A DNA stretch of 64,000 nucleotides, taken from Phaeobacter sp. 11ANDIMAR09 (GTDB lineage Bacteria > Pseudomonadota > Alphaproteobacteria > Rhodobacterales > Rhodobacteraceae). Position numbers and translations under genes: made by a program. The notes beneath the pieces are model-generated. The model searched no databases, had not been told where the DNA came from, and saw only the letters and a list, made by a program, of their open reading frames with translations. The stretch is from NCBI RefSeq assembly GCF_001294455.1, contig NZ_LIKT01000007.1:147906-211905 (forward strand), written 5' to 3'. Each line of letters opens with the position of its first letter. Position 1 is the stretch's first letter. Shown here in pieces: positions 9,238-18,464 of the stretch.

Positions 9238-10197
9238 CTAGACGGAGAGCGCGGCCTGTGTTTCGGACCAGACAAAGCCTTTTGTCAAAAGCCTGCGCTG
9301 CACCCGTCCGGGGTAATCCGTCACGATGGCATCCACCCCTAACCCGATCATCCGGTCGATATCAGCGACCTCGTTGACGGTCCAGACCGCAACCCGCAGA
9401 CCCAGTTTCTGAGCGCGAGCCACATCCGTGGCGGTAACATCCAGGTAATAGGGACACCAAAGCGCGCCCCCCGCCTCCAGCACCTGATCCGGCAGATTGG
9501 CGCCCTCGCCCGTCAGGTCATAACTGACTGAACTGGCATGATCCTCCCCCACATCCGCCGCGTTTTCAGGCCGTTGCGTCAGGAAGGATGTCGGCATTTC
9601 CGGCGCCTGGCCCGCACATTCCGCCAGAAGCTGCCAATCAAAACTATGCATCAAGGTGCGATGCGCCAGCCCCAGGGCGCGTACCTCCTTCACCACGGCC
9701 GCAACCACCTCGCTGCGGGTTGCCGCCTCTTGCAGCCTGGCCGGATCGGATTTGATCTCGAGCATCAGATGCACATCCTGATAGCCGGGCTGGGCAATCA
9801 GTTCACAGAGATCGCTCAGACGCGGAATACGGGCCCCGTACAAAAAGGCCTGATCGGGAAAGCGCCGACCATAGTCACTGTGTCCGTCCAGCCCGCCTAC
9901 ATCCAGCGCCGCCAGATCGCCCCAGTCCAGATCAGCAACCTTGGGCGTATTTCCCTGGAGCCAATTGCCCGCCCCATCGCGGACAATCGAGCCGGTGAGG
10001 CTGTGGTTATGGGTGATCACCGGCACTCCATCGCGAGTCATCACCACGTCAAACTCCAACAGGCGTACCCCGCAGTTCAGGGTAAAGGCAAAGCCCTCCA
10101 TGGTGTTTTCCGGCATCACGCCACGGGCACCCCGGTGCCCGATCACCCGGATCAGCCCATCGCCCCCGGTAAAGGCCGCCAACTGGGGGAACTGCAT
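9238..10197 (-). CDS. ugpQ: Glycerophosphodiester phosphodiesterase
   Basis: This 319-aa cytoplasmic enzyme hydrolyses glycerophosphodiesters to glycerol-3-phosphate plus an alcohol. The GDPD motif H-R-G-A-R-G with P-E-N-T follows at residues 21-32, the acidic metal ligands E-F-D at 48-50 and the second His at H-N-H (63-65). There is no signal peptide, as expected for UgpQ acting on imported diesters. It is the last gene of the ugp operon and its start codon overlaps the stop of the ATPase gene. Confidence 0.92.
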   Translation of the reverse strand: MQFPQLAAFTGGDGLIRVIGHRGARGVMPENTMEGFAFTLNCGVRLLEFDVVMTRDGVPVITHNHSLTGSIVRDGAGNWLQGNTPKVADLDWGDLAALDVGGLDGHSDYGRRFPDQAFLYGARIPRLSDLCELIAQPGYQDVHLMLEIKSDPARLQEAATRSEVVAAVVKEVRALGLAHRTLMHSFDWQLLAECAGQAPEMPTSFLTQRPENAADVGEDHASSVSYDLTGEGANLPDQVLEAGGALWCPYYLDVTATDVARAQKLGLRVAVWTVNEVADIDRMIGLGVDAIVTDYPGRVQRRLLTKGFVWSETQAALSV

Positions 10198-11267
10198 TAT
10201 GTCTCCAGCCGTTTTTCAGTTTTTGGGTCAAACAGATGCAGCAACTCTGGCGCCGCTGAGAAACTGTGCTTGCTGCCGGGTTCGGCCGCGACATGGCCCG
10301 GCACCGAAGCGACGATTTCGTGCTGGCTGCCGCTAAGCTTGCCATGCAGCAGAGTATTCGCCCCCAGCTGTTCTACCATATCGACATCAATGACAATCGG
10401 GCCGATCTCATCCGGCACCAGGTGTTCAGGACGGACCCCCAAAAGCACCGCACTGTTTTGCGCCAGGTCAGCTGACACCTGCGGCGCGGCCAGCTGGACG
10501 CCGGTGGACAGGATCAGCGCCTCCGCTTCTATGGAGGCGGGCAGGAAATTCATCGCCGGGCTGCCAATGAACCCAGCCACAAAGACCGAGGCAGGCCGAT
10601 CATAGAGCTCGATCGGGGTGCCGAACTGTTCGACATAGCCGCCGTTCAGCACCATCAGCCGATCCCCCAGGGTCATCGCCTCGACCTGATCATGGGTCAC
10701 ATAGATCGAGGTCACCCCAAGGCGTTGCTGCAATTTGCGGATCTCCAGGCGCATTTGCACCCGCAGCTTGGCATCCAGGTTTGAGAGCGGTTCGTCAAAC
10801 AGAAAGACCTGCGGGTCGCGCACGATGGCCCGCCCCATGGCGACCCGCTGACGCTGCCCCCCGGACAACTGCCGCGGTTTGCGATCCAGATACTGGCGTA
10901 TCTCCAGAATATCGGCTGCTTCTTCGACGCGACGGTTGATTTCCGCCTTGGAGAGTTTGCGGATTTTCAGCCCGTAGGCCATGTTTTCACGCACGCTCAT
11001 ATGGGGATAAAGCGCGTAGTTCTGGAACACCATGGCGATATCGCGCGCCGAAGGTTCCAGCTCGTTCACCCGACGGCCGGCAATTGCGATCTCGCCAGAT
11101 GTCACGGTCTCAAGCCCAGCCACCATCCGCAGAAGGGTCGATTTTCCGCAGCCCGAGGGGCCAACGATGACGATGAATTCGCCATCACTGATCTCGCCCT
11201 CAACATGGTGCAGCACTTCGGTGGGACCGTAGGATTTGGTCAAGTCGGTTAGTTTAATTTCAGCCAT
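10197..11267 (-). CDS. ugpC: Glycerol-3-phosphate ABC transporter ATP-binding protein
   Basis: This 356-aa MalK-type ATPase has Walker A at residues 36-44 (G-P-S-G-C-G-K-S-T), L-S-G-G-Q at 134-138, Walker B at 154-159 and a C-terminal OB/TOBE domain. Between two Ugp permease genes and ugpQ it can be named UgpC with good confidence. It drives uptake of sn-glycerol-3-phosphate and its diesters. The stop overlaps the ugpQ start by one base. Confidence 0.92.
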   Translation of the reverse strand: MAEIKLTDLTKSYGPTEVLHHVEGEISDGEFIVIVGPSGCGKSTLLRMVAGLETVTSGEIAIAGRRVNELEPSARDIAMVFQNYALYPHMSVRENMAYGLKIRKLSKAEINRRVEEAADILEIRQYLDRKPRQLSGGQRQRVAMGRAIVRDPQVFLFDEPLSNLDAKLRVQMRLEIRKLQQRLGVTSIYVTHDQVEAMTLGDRLMVLNGGYVEQFGTPIELYDRPASVFVAGFIGSPAMNFLPASIEAEALILSTGVQLAAPQVSADLAQNSAVLLGVRPEHLVPDEIGPIVIDVDMVEQLGANTLLHGKLSGSQHEIVASVPGHVAAEPGSKHSFSAAPELLHLFDPKTEKRLET

Positions 11268-11279
11268 TTGCGGGGCGTC

Positions 11280-12131
11280 CTATTTATCGGTTTCCGTCAA
11301 GCCCTGCACAAAGAGCTTTTGCATCGAGATGACGACAAAGATCGGCGGGATCATCGCCAAGAGTGCCGTCGTCATGATGATATTCCATTGCGGGCTTTGC
11401 TCGGCCGCCTCCAGCATCTGCTTGATCGACATGACGATGGTGGTCATCGAGGTATCCGTGGTGATCAGCAGCGGCCAGAGGTACTGGTTCCAGCCAAAGA
11501 TGAAGAGGATCACAAAAAGCGCTGCGATATTGGTCCGCGACAGGGGCAGCAGGATGTCAAAGAAGAACCGCATTGGCCCTGCCCCATCAATGCGCGCGCT
11601 TTCCAGCATCTCGTCCGGGACCGTCAAAAACACCTGGCGGAACATGAAGGTGGCGGTGGCCGAAGCGATCAGCGGGATCGACAGCCCCCAGTAGCTGTTG
11701 AGCATCCCGAGGTTGGCGACAACTTCAAAGGTCGGCAGGATCCGCACCTCGACCGGCAGCATCAGGGTGATGAAGATCATCCAGAAGCAGGTCATGCGGA
11801 AGGGAAAGCGGAAATAGACGATGGCAAAGGCCGAGAGCAGCGAGATGGCGATCTTGCCCAGCGAGATCATCATCGCCATGGCCAGACTGTTGAGCAGCAT
11901 TAACCAAACGGGGGCGCCTTCCGTGCCGCTGAGGCCCGCGCCAAACAGGGTCTGGTTCAGGTTGTCCCACAGATGGGTGCCGGGCCAGAGCGGAAGGGGC
12001 ACTTGATTCATACGGAACTGGTCATGGGTGGCTGCCACAAAGGTGATCCAGATCGGCAGGGCAATGGCAATCACGCCTAGCACCAGCACAAAATGGGTAA
12101 GCAGCGAGGTGAGTGGACGACGTTCAACCAT
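11280..12131 (-). CDS. ugpE: Glycerol-3-phosphate ABC transporter permease
   Basis: This 283-aa MalG-like membrane protein has six predicted helices and an EAA loop (E-S-A-R-I-D-G-A-G-P) near residue 185. It forms a heterodimeric channel with UgpA. Its start codon overlaps the ugpA stop by one base and ugpC follows 12 bases later. The C-terminus F-V-Q-G-L-T-E-T-D-K has the family's usual Q-G-L-T. Confidence 0.92.
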   Translation of the reverse strand: MVERRPLTSLLTHFVLVLGVIAIALPIWITFVAATHDQFRMNQVPLPLWPGTHLWDNLNQTLFGAGLSGTEGAPVWLMLLNSLAMAMMISLGKIAISLLSAFAIVYFRFPFRMTCFWMIFITLMLPVEVRILPTFEVVANLGMLNSYWGLSIPLIASATATFMFRQVFLTVPDEMLESARIDGAGPMRFFFDILLPLSRTNIAALFVILFIFGWNQYLWPLLITTDTSMTTIVMSIKQMLEAAEQSPQWNIIMTTALLAMIPPIFVVISMQKLFVQGLTETDK

Positions 12132-13012
12132 CAGTATTCCACCTTTCTTTCAACATAGCGGAATTGGACAACGGTCATGGCAATGACCAGCACCATCAGG
12201 ATCACCGACTGCGCCGCAGAGCCGCCCAGATCAAGGCCGACAAAGCCATCGTTAAAGACTTTGTAGACAAGGATCGTGGTCGAGGTGCCCGGCCCGCCCT
12301 GGGTCACCGCATGGATGATGCCGAAGGTCTCAAAGAAAGCGTAGACCATGTTGATCACCAGCAGGAAAAACGTGGTGGGCGAGATCAGCGGCAGGATGAT
12401 GGAAAAGAAGCGACGCCCGGGGCCTGCGCCATCAATGGCGGCGGCCTCAATCACGCTATTGGGGATCGACTGCATCGCCGCGAGATAGAACAAAAAGTTA
12501 TAAGCCACCTGCTTCCAGGCCGCGGCAAGGATCACCAGCGCCATGGCCTGATTGCCATTCAGATAGTGATTCCAATCAATGCCGACAAAGTCGAGAAAAT
12601 AGGGAAAGATCCCCAAAGTCGGGTTAAACATGAAGACCCAAAGCGCCCCTGCCAGAACCGGGGCCACCGCATAGGGCCAGATCAACAGGGTTCGGTACAC
12701 CATGGCGCCGCGCACCACCCGCTGGGCAAAGCCCGCAAGGATCAGCGCAACCCCCATCGAGAGCGCCGCCACCAAGAGCGAGAAAATACCGGTGCGCCAG
12801 AAAGCATCCAGATAGTGCTGGTCGCCCCAGAGAACCTGAAAGTTCTCAAACCAGACGAATTCAGAGCCGAGGCCAAAGGCGTCTTCGATCAGAAAAGACT
12901 GATACATCGCCTGACTGGCGGGCCAGATAAAGAACACCAGCGTAATCGCCAGCTGCGGTGCCACCAGCAGATAGGGCAGTGGCGAAGAAGGAAAATGGAC
13001 GCGTTTCAGCAT
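12131..13012 (-). CDS. ugpA: Glycerol-3-phosphate ABC transporter permease
   Basis: This 293-aa MalF-like membrane protein has six predicted helices, an EAA loop ([10 protein letters not shown]) near residue 195 and the T-Q-G-G-P-G motif near 250. It is the channel partner of UgpE. It is separated from ugpB by about 116 bases that hold a strong stem-loop, so it is probably made at a lower level than the binding protein. Confidence 0.92.
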   Translation of the reverse strand: MLKRVHFPSSPLPYLLVAPQLAITLVFFIWPASQAMYQSFLIEDAFGLGSEFVWFENFQVLWGDQHYLDAFWRTGIFSLLVAALSMGVALILAGFAQRVVRGAMVYRTLLIWPYAVAPVLAGALWVFMFNPTLGIFPYFLDFVGIDWNHYLNGNQAMALVILAAAWKQVAYNFLFYLAAMQSIPNSVIEAAAIDGAGPGRRFFSIILPLISPTTFFLLVINMVYAFFETFGIIHAVTQGGPGTSTTILVYKVFNDGFVGLDLGGSAAQSVILMVLVIAMTVVQFRYVERKVEY

Positions 13013-13080
13013 GGAGTGCCCCGTATTGTGCCCTGTCTAGTACCCCGAAGGGATGCGCCGGCAAAGCAGCGCATAAAACG

Positions 13081-13109
13081 AAACCATGCCGCCTCTGGGG
13101 CGGCATGGT
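13081..13109 (-). terminator. Stem-loop with T-run between ugpB and ugpA
   Basis: Two perfect 12-base arms (13081-13092 and 13098-13109) enclose a 5-base loop. Read on the minus strand, the stem is followed by TCGTTTTATG, so it resembles an intrinsic terminator. Inside the operon it would act as a partial terminator or a 3' stabiliser for ugpB mRNA. Confidence 0.75.
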
Positions 13110-13128
13110 TCAGATCATGTAGCCGTGT

Positions 13129-14430
13129 TTATTTGGCGGAACGTTCGAACTTGCGCAGCAGGGTATTGCCACGCTCAGCCGCTGCGTTCAGCGCGTCGGT
13201 TGCAGACTTGTCGCCCGCCCAGACAGCTTCCAGCTCTTCGTTGATCACGTCACGCACCTGAACAAAGTTGCCAAAGCGAAGGCCACGGCTGTTCGGGGTT
13301 GGGGTGTTCAGGCTCAGCTGCTGGATCGCAGTATCGGTGCCGGGGTTGCTCTCATAGAAACCCTGCTCCTTGGACAGCTCATAAGCAGCTGTGGTGATCG
13401 GCACATAGCCGGTCTCCTGGTGCCACCAGGCCTGAACCTCGGGGGAGGACAGATAGGTCAGGAACTGGGCTGTGCCCTTGTACTCTTCGCTCTCATGGCC
13501 TTCGAGCACCCAGAGGGTGGCGCCACCAATGATCGAGTTCTGAGGCGCATCAGCCACGGATGTATCCAGCGGCAGCATGGTCTGACCAAATTCAAACTCG
13601 GCCTGGCTCTTGATCGAGCCGTAATAGGCAGAGGAGTTCATCCACATGCCACATTCGCCATTGGTGAACATGGGCAGGCTGTCGCCGCGACGGCCACCGT
13701 ATTTGAACAGGTTGCCGTCGGTCATGGCAGCGATGCCATCCAGACGGGCTGCAACGGCTTCATTGTTAAAGCTGAACTCGGTGTCGAACCCGGCAAAGCC
13801 GTTTTCCTTGGTACCCATGCCGATGTTGTGCCAGGCCGAGAAGTTCTCAACCATGACCCAAGACTGCCAGCCAAAGGACACGCCGCAGTCCATGCCATTG
13901 TCGACCAGTTTCTGCGCGGTTTCCTGTACCTCATCCCAGGTTGTGGGAACGGCAGCACCCGCTGCGTCCAGCGCGTCTTTGTTGTACCACATAACAGGTG
14001 TGGAGCTGTTGAAAGGCATCGACAGCAGTTCCCCTTCGGGGGTCTCGTAATAAGACACAACCGCAGGCAGGAAGGCGTCGCCGTCAAAGGCTTCTCCGGC
14101 GTCTTTCATCAGTTTCTCAACTGGGTAGATCGCACCCTTGGCGGCCATCATGGTGGCGGTGCCAACTTCAAAAACCTGAACAATTTGCGGGTGCTCTTTG
14201 GCACGGAAAGCCGCAATCGCCGCTGTCATGGTTTCGGTGTAGTTGCCCTTGTAGACAGGAACAACCTTGTAGTCACTCTGCGTAGCGTTGAAATCTTCCG
14301 CGATTTTGTTGACGCGTTCGCCATTGGCCCCACCCATTGCGTGCCACCACTGAACCTCGGTTTCAGCAAAGGCGACACCCGCTGTGGCAGCCATAAGAGC
14401 CGAGCTGCAAAGAAGCGTTTTGATAGACAT
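13129..14430 (-). CDS. ugpB: Glycerol-3-phosphate ABC transporter substrate-binding protein
   Basis: This 433-aa periplasmic protein has a signal peptide of about 22 residues ending A-F-A. The mature start E-V-Q-W-W-H-A-M-G-G is characteristic of UgpB, and N-S-S-T-P-V-M-W-Y-N-K-D and G-F-G-W-Q-S-W-like segments follow. It captures sn-glycerol-3-phosphate or glycerophosphodiesters such as glycerophosphocholine. It is the first gene of ugpBAECQ. A candidate Pho box and a palindrome lie in the upstream gap shared with a divergent LysR gene. Confidence 0.93.
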   Translation of the reverse strand: MSIKTLLCSSALMAATAGVAFAETEVQWWHAMGGANGERVNKIAEDFNATQSDYKVVPVYKGNYTETMTAAIAAFRAKEHPQIVQVFEVGTATMMAAKGAIYPVEKLMKDAGEAFDGDAFLPAVVSYYETPEGELLSMPFNSSTPVMWYNKDALDAAGAAVPTTWDEVQETAQKLVDNGMDCGVSFGWQSWVMVENFSAWHNIGMGTKENGFAGFDTEFSFNNEAVAARLDGIAAMTDGNLFKYGGRRGDSLPMFTNGECGMWMNSSAYYGSIKSQAEFEFGQTMLPLDTSVADAPQNSIIGGATLWVLEGHESEEYKGTAQFLTYLSSPEVQAWWHQETGYVPITTAAYELSKEQGFYESNPGTDTAIQQLSLNTPTPNSRGLRFGNFVQVRDVINEELEAVWAGDKSATDALNAAAERGNTLLRKFERSAK

Positions 14431-14488
14431 GTGAATAATCCCCGTTCATTTGATGCCTAAAGAGTGAGCAGAAAGCGACATAATGCAA

Positions 14489-14506
14489 GTGAAAGTTTTT
14501 TGACAT
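14489..14506 (-). promoter_or_regulatory. Candidate Pho box upstream of ugpB
   Basis: On the minus strand, two 7-base half-sites (ATGTCAA and CTTTCAC) are spaced by 4 bases. This is the 7-4-7 layout of PhoB boxes (consensus CTGTCAT), with 5 of 7 matches in each. The site lies about 60 bases before the ugpB start. The ugp operon belongs to the Pho regulon in E. coli, which makes the site plausible, not proven. Confidence 0.4.
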
Positions 14507-14511
14507 GCATC

Positions 14512-14531
14512 ATAATATAATGTTATATTAT
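14512..14531. promoter_or_regulatory. Perfect 20-bp palindrome in the ugpB-lysR gap
   Basis: The arms ATAATATAA and TTATATTAT are perfect inverted repeats around a 2-base centre. The A/T-only sequence stands out from the GC-rich surroundings. It contains several T-N11-A pairs of the LysR type and sits 35 bases before the lysR start, so it is a good candidate operator for the divergent LysR protein and may overlap its -10 region. Confidence 0.5.
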
Positions 14532-14565
14532 CGTCGATTTTCCACTCAAAGTCAGGGCTAAGTCA

Positions 14566-15474
14566 TTGAAATTTAAATTGAGACAGTTAGAGGCCTTTCA
14601 GGCCGTGGCCCAGACCGGATCGGTCACCCGCGCCGCAAAATCCTTGGGGATTTCGCAGCCTGCCACCAGTCGCTTGCTGTCGGACTTTTCCAACTCGGTC
14701 GCGATCGAGCTGTTCCAGCGCAAAGATGGCATGCTGATTCCCACCAGCGAGGCGCGCTATCTGCTGTCAGAGGTCGGTCGGGTCTTTGAAAGCCTGCGCC
14801 ATCTGGAAGAACTCAACCGTGACTTGACGGATCGCACCGCCGGGCATCTGCGAATTGCTTGTCTTCCGGGTTTTGCCAGCTCCCATTTGCCACAGCTGCT
14901 GGCCAAGTTTTTGCAGCAGCGTCCGGGGGTGAATCTCACACTTGAACCGGACCGCCCGGAACGGATCCTGGAATGGATCATAGGCGAGCAATATGACTGT
15001 GGCATAACAGATGGCTTCTCTGGCCATCCGGCTGTTGAGCACATTGATATAGCCATCAAAACCGTCTGCGTTTTCCCGCGCGGTCACCGCTTGGCCAAGC
15101 TGGAGCGTATTTCACCACTGGACCTGGCAGATGAGCGCATCATCCACACCCGCAAGAGCAGCGCATTCTTCAAAAGCCTGTCGCAATCCTTCTCGGATCA
15201 TGGTGTCTTGCTTAATTCCTGGGTCGAGGTGCGCCAGTTTTCAACCGCCTGCTTGATGGTGGCCGAAGGTCAGGGCGTATCGGTGGTCAGCGCCCTGGAT
15301 GCGGATCAGTTCAAGTCAAAGAATGTCGAAGTGCGGCCCTTTGAGCCAGAGCTCTATCACTGGCTATCGATCCTGCGCCCGGCCTCCGGCAGCCGCTCGC
15401 TGCTCTCGCTGGATTTTGTCGACACTTTTCTGGAAAGCCTCGCGCCCTATACCGTCAAGGCGGCAGCTCCCTGA
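14566..15474 (+). CDS. LysR family transcriptional regulator (divergent from ugp)
   Basis: This 302-aa regulator has the LysR N-terminal winged helix (residues 1-60, with S-V-T-R-A-A-K-S-L-G-I-S-Q-P-A) and a periplasmic-binding-like effector domain. The start appears to be TTG at 14566, preceded by AGGG, as no ATG lies in frame nearby. It is divergent from ugpBAECQ, so it may control glycerophosphodiester uptake, an arrangement additional to Pho control. It converges with the next LysR gene. Confidence 0.88.
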   Translation: MKFKLRQLEAFQAVAQTGSVTRAAKSLGISQPATSRLLSDFSNSVAIELFQRKDGMLIPTSEARYLLSEVGRVFESLRHLEELNRDLTDRTAGHLRIACLPGFASSHLPQLLAKFLQQRPGVNLTLEPDRPERILEWIIGEQYDCGITDGFSGHPAVEHIDIAIKTVCVFPRGHRLAKLERISPLDLADERIIHTRKSSAFFKSLSQSFSDHGVLLNSWVEVRQFSTACLMVAEGQGVSVVSALDADQFKSKNVEVRPFEPELYHWLSILRPASGSRSLLSLDFVDTFLESLAPYTVKAAAP

Positions 15475-15490
15475 TCCGGCCGATGGGATC

Positions 15491-16417
15491 TCAGCGATTG
15501 CTCTGAACCGCAAGTGCCGCCTGCATGTCCTGCCATAGGCGGTTCAGCGTTGGTTTGCTGTTCTCCTTGTCCCGGTAGAGCCGAATTTCCAGCGGGTGGC
15601 GCTGTTCGGGGCCACCAACAATCTGCATCCGTCCCTCCGCCAGCTCCTGCTTGCACAGCTCATGGGGCAACCAGCCCAGACCAAAGCCCTCCATCACCAT
15701 GGCCTTGACAGAACTGGCCAGCGCACTTTGGTTCACCACCAGCATCTTTGGGCCATCCGTGTTCTGCCGCAGCGCATGTTCCACCACCGAACGCAGCGCC
15801 GATACCGTACCGTAGGACAGCAGCGAAATCGGTTTTTTGGGCGTGCTTTCAAAGCGGTGCAAGGGACCCTCTGGACCGGATTTCGACACCGGTACAAAGA
15901 CATCTTCGCTCAGGGTGATATAGTCGCAATTGCCCAGGGCCAGCGGCGCCAGCGCATCCATTGCAGGGTGCCAATAGGTCAAGATCACATCGCAATAGCG
16001 TTGCTGCAGGGCCGAAACAAACTGATCCGCAGCCCAACCCGTGGAGTTCAGGTCAATCTCCAGCCCGCCCTCATCAACCATCGGGGCGATGTGGGTCTTG
16101 TAGTGGGTCATATAAAGCGACTGTGAGGTGGCAAAACGAATGACGTTTTCCCCAGCCGCATCAATGATCTGACAGCGCTCTAAGGTCTCATCATAGGTGC
16201 GCAGCATCACCTTTGACTGCGCCAGAAACACCTCCCCCGCAGGGGTCAGCGACAGCGGCAGGGTTTGCCGGTTGATCAGCTTGACGCCAAACTCCTCCTC
16301 CAGCGCCCGAATGCGCCGGGAAAAAGCCGGTTGGCTGACATTACGCTCCTCGGCCGCGCGCGAGAAATTCTTCTGCGCGACCAAGGCCTCAAAGTCTCTG
16401 AGCCAGGCTATGTCCAC
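15491..16417 (-). CDS. LysR family transcriptional regulator (peptide-transport locus)
   Basis: This 308-aa regulator has an N-terminal helix-turn-helix (F-S-R-A-A-E-E-R-N-V-S-Q-P-A-F-S, about residues 18-33) and a C-terminal effector-binding domain with the Y-x-T-H-Y-K segment near residue 105. It lies 30 bases downstream of the dppF-like gene on the same strand, so it is probably the last gene of the peptide-importer operon or its local regulator. Confidence 0.87.
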   Translation of the reverse strand: MDIAWLRDFEALVAQKNFSRAAEERNVSQPAFSRRIRALEEEFGVKLINRQTLPLSLTPAGEVFLAQSKVMLRTYDETLERCQIIDAAGENVIRFATSQSLYMTHYKTHIAPMVDEGGLEIDLNSTGWAADQFVSALQQRYCDVILTYWHPAMDALAPLALGNCDYITLSEDVFVPVSKSGPEGPLHRFESTPKKPISLLSYGTVSALRSVVEHALRQNTDGPKMLVVNQSALASSVKAMVMEGFGLGWLPHELCKQELAEGRMQIVGGPEQRHPLEIRLYRDKENSKPTLNRLWQDMQAALAVQSNR

Positions 16418-16447
16418 TGTAAAATCCCGTTCCGCCCGTTCAGGCCC

Positions 16448-17470
16448 TTAGCCGTCCAAGCGGTCTTCTTCGACAGCATGGCAAGCCACCAGGGCCCCGT
16501 CGGGCTGTTGCTGGGGGCGCGGTTTTTCAGTCTGGCACCGGCTATTGGCATGGGCACAGCGACTTTCAAAAGGACATCCCTGCGGCAGGTTGATTGGTGT
16601 CGGGATTTCACCGCGCAATCGGATGTGGTTGGGATGATCATCTTTTAACTGCGGAACCGCAGAAAGCAAAGCGCGGGTATAGGGGTGTTTGGGGTTTTCA
16701 AACAGGGTTGCCGTGTCGGAAAGCTCACAAACCGAGCCCAAATAGAGCACCGCCACCTTGGTGCCAAAGTGCTGCACCACGCTCAGGTCATGGGTGATGA
16801 ACAGATAGGTGAGGCCGCGCTCATCCTTGGCCTCGAGCATCAGGTTCAGCACCTGCGCCTGAATAGAGACATCCAGCGCCGAAATCGGCTCGTCGGCGAT
16901 GATGAATTCAGGGTCCACCGTCAGGGCACGGGCAATGGCAATCCGCTGACGTTGGCCTCCCGAGAATTCATGTGGATAGCGTCCGGCCCAACTGGGGTCC
17001 ACCCCCACCGACCGCATCACTTCTGCCACCTTATCGCGCACCTCGCCCTTAGACAGAGCAGGATTGTGATAGCGCACTGGTTCTTCCAGCGCCTGCTGGA
17101 TGGTCATGCGCGGGTTCAGCGATGCATAGGGGTTCTGAAAGATCATCTGCATCTTTTTGCGCAGCGGCATCAGGGCCCGGCGGGAGCGATCGTCAATACG
17201 CTCGCCTGCATAGTGGATCTCACCGGCACTGGGGGTCAACAGCCCCGCGATCAGCCGCGCCACGGTAGATTTTCCGCAACCGCTTTCCCCCACCACACAG
17301 AGCGCCTCTCCGGGCGCAACCTCTAATGAGACATTGTTGACGGCATGGACCTCGCGCTTTTCCTGCACCAGCTTGCCGCCTTTGAACTTGAGAGTTTCGA
17401 GAAACCCACGGTCCAGTTCAAAGCGTTTTTCAAGATTGCGAATTTCCAACAGGGGCTGAGGCGCGCTCAT
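16448..17470 (-). CDS. Peptide ABC transporter ATP-binding protein, DppF/OppF type
   Basis: This 340-aa ATPase has Walker A G-E-S-G-C-G-K-S-T, the signature F-S-G-G-Q-R-Q-R and Walker B I-I-A-D-E-P. The C-terminal oligopeptide-transporter extension contains the cysteine-rich C-P-F-E-S-R-C-A stretch typical of OppF/DppF, a probable iron-sulphur site in this family. I chose the ATG at 17470, which gives an ATGA overlap with the dppD-like gene. A longer frame back to 17572 is probably an artefact of the open frame. Confidence 0.9.
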   Translation of the reverse strand: MSAPQPLLEIRNLEKRFELDRGFLETLKFKGGKLVQEKREVHAVNNVSLEVAPGEALCVVGESGCGKSTVARLIAGLLTPSAGEIHYAGERIDDRSRRALMPLRKKMQMIFQNPYASLNPRMTIQQALEEPVRYHNPALSKGEVRDKVAEVMRSVGVDPSWAGRYPHEFSGGQRQRIAIARALTVDPEFIIADEPISALDVSIQAQVLNLMLEAKDERGLTYLFITHDLSVVQHFGTKVAVLYLGSVCELSDTATLFENPKHPYTRALLSAVPQLKDDHPNHIRLRGEIPTPINLPQGCPFESRCAHANSRCQTEKPRPQQQPDGALVACHAVEEDRLDG

Positions 17471-18459
17471 CCGATCATCTCCTCGGCTTTGTCGCTGTGC
17501 AGGCGGTTCACCTCGTGGCAAGCCACTTCTACATGGGTGTATTGCACCGGCTTGGGGGCCTCGGTGAGGCAATGGTCCTGGGCGTATTCGCAGCGCGGGC
17601 TAAAGGGGCAGCCCCGCGGAATGGCGGTGAGCGAGGGCATATTGCCCGGGATCTGTTTCAAACGCTGCCCCGGTTTGGTCTGCTGTGGCAGCGCATTGAT
17701 CAGCCCCTGGGTATAGGGGTGTTGCGGATCATTGATGATCTCGCGGGTGCGGCCTGCCTCGATGATGCGCCCGGCATACATCACTAGGGTGCGTTCGGTC
17801 ATCTGGCTGACCACGCCCAGGTCATGGGTGATCAGGATCAGGCCGACCTTGTTGGATTCGCACAGCTCAAGCAACAGCTCCATGATATCCGCCTGAATGG
17901 TCACATCCAGCGCCGTTGTTGGCTCATCCGCGATGATCAGCTGCGGGTCCAACAACAAAGCAATGGCGATGATGATCCGCTGGCGCATCCCACCCGACAG
18001 CTCATGCGGATATTGGTTCAGCCGCTCCTCCGGCGAGGGAATATAGACCTCGCGCAGTTTGACGATGGCGATCTGCTCGGCCTCGGATTTGCTCAGCTTG
18101 CGATGGGCCTGCAGGGTTTCCACCATTTGCTGACCAATGGTCAGCACCGGGTTCAGCGTCACCATCGGATCCTGAAAGATCATCGCCATCTGATTGCCGC
18201 GAATGCTGCGCATCTTGGCCTCGGACATCTCGGTAATGTCTTCGCCCAGAAACTGGATCTTGCCGCTGTCGATATAGCCGGGGCGGCTCAGCAGGTTCAT
18301 CAGGGCAAAGCCGGTGATGGATTTGCCAGCGCCGGATTCCCCGACGATTCCCAGACGTTCGCCTTTGCACAGATCAAAGCTGATCTGATTGAGGGCGGTT
18401 ACGGTATTGTCGCGCATGGCGAATTTCACGCTCAGGTCGCGCACGGAAAGCAAGGACAT
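17467..18459 (-). CDS. Peptide ABC transporter ATP-binding protein, DppD/OppD type
   Basis: This 330-aa ATPase has Walker A G-E-S-G-A-G-K-S, the signature L-S-G-G-M-R-Q-R and Walker B L-I-I-A-D-E-P-T-T-A-L-D. The C-terminal C-P-F-S-P-R-C motif marks the oligopeptide group. It pairs with the DppF-type subunit. The stop overlaps the next start by 4 bases and the start lies 5 bases after the permease stop. Confidence 0.92.
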   Translation of the reverse strand: MSLLSVRDLSVKFAMRDNTVTALNQISFDLCKGERLGIVGESGAGKSITGFALMNLLSRPGYIDSGKIQFLGEDITEMSEAKMRSIRGNQMAMIFQDPMVTLNPVLTIGQQMVETLQAHRKLSKSEAEQIAIVKLREVYIPSPEERLNQYPHELSGGMRQRIIIAIALLLDPQLIIADEPTTALDVTIQADIMELLLELCESNKVGLILITHDLGVVSQMTERTLVMYAGRIIEAGRTREIINDPQHPYTQGLINALPQQTKPGQRLKQIPGNMPSLTAIPRGCPFSPRCEYAQDHCLTEAPKPVQYTHVEVACHEVNRLHSDKAEEMIG

Positions 18460-18464
18460 TGCGC

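Noticed and set aside
12113..13261. 382-aa plus-strand open frame opposite ugpA
   Set aside because: It is antisense to a clear permease and is rich in charged residues without domain likeness.
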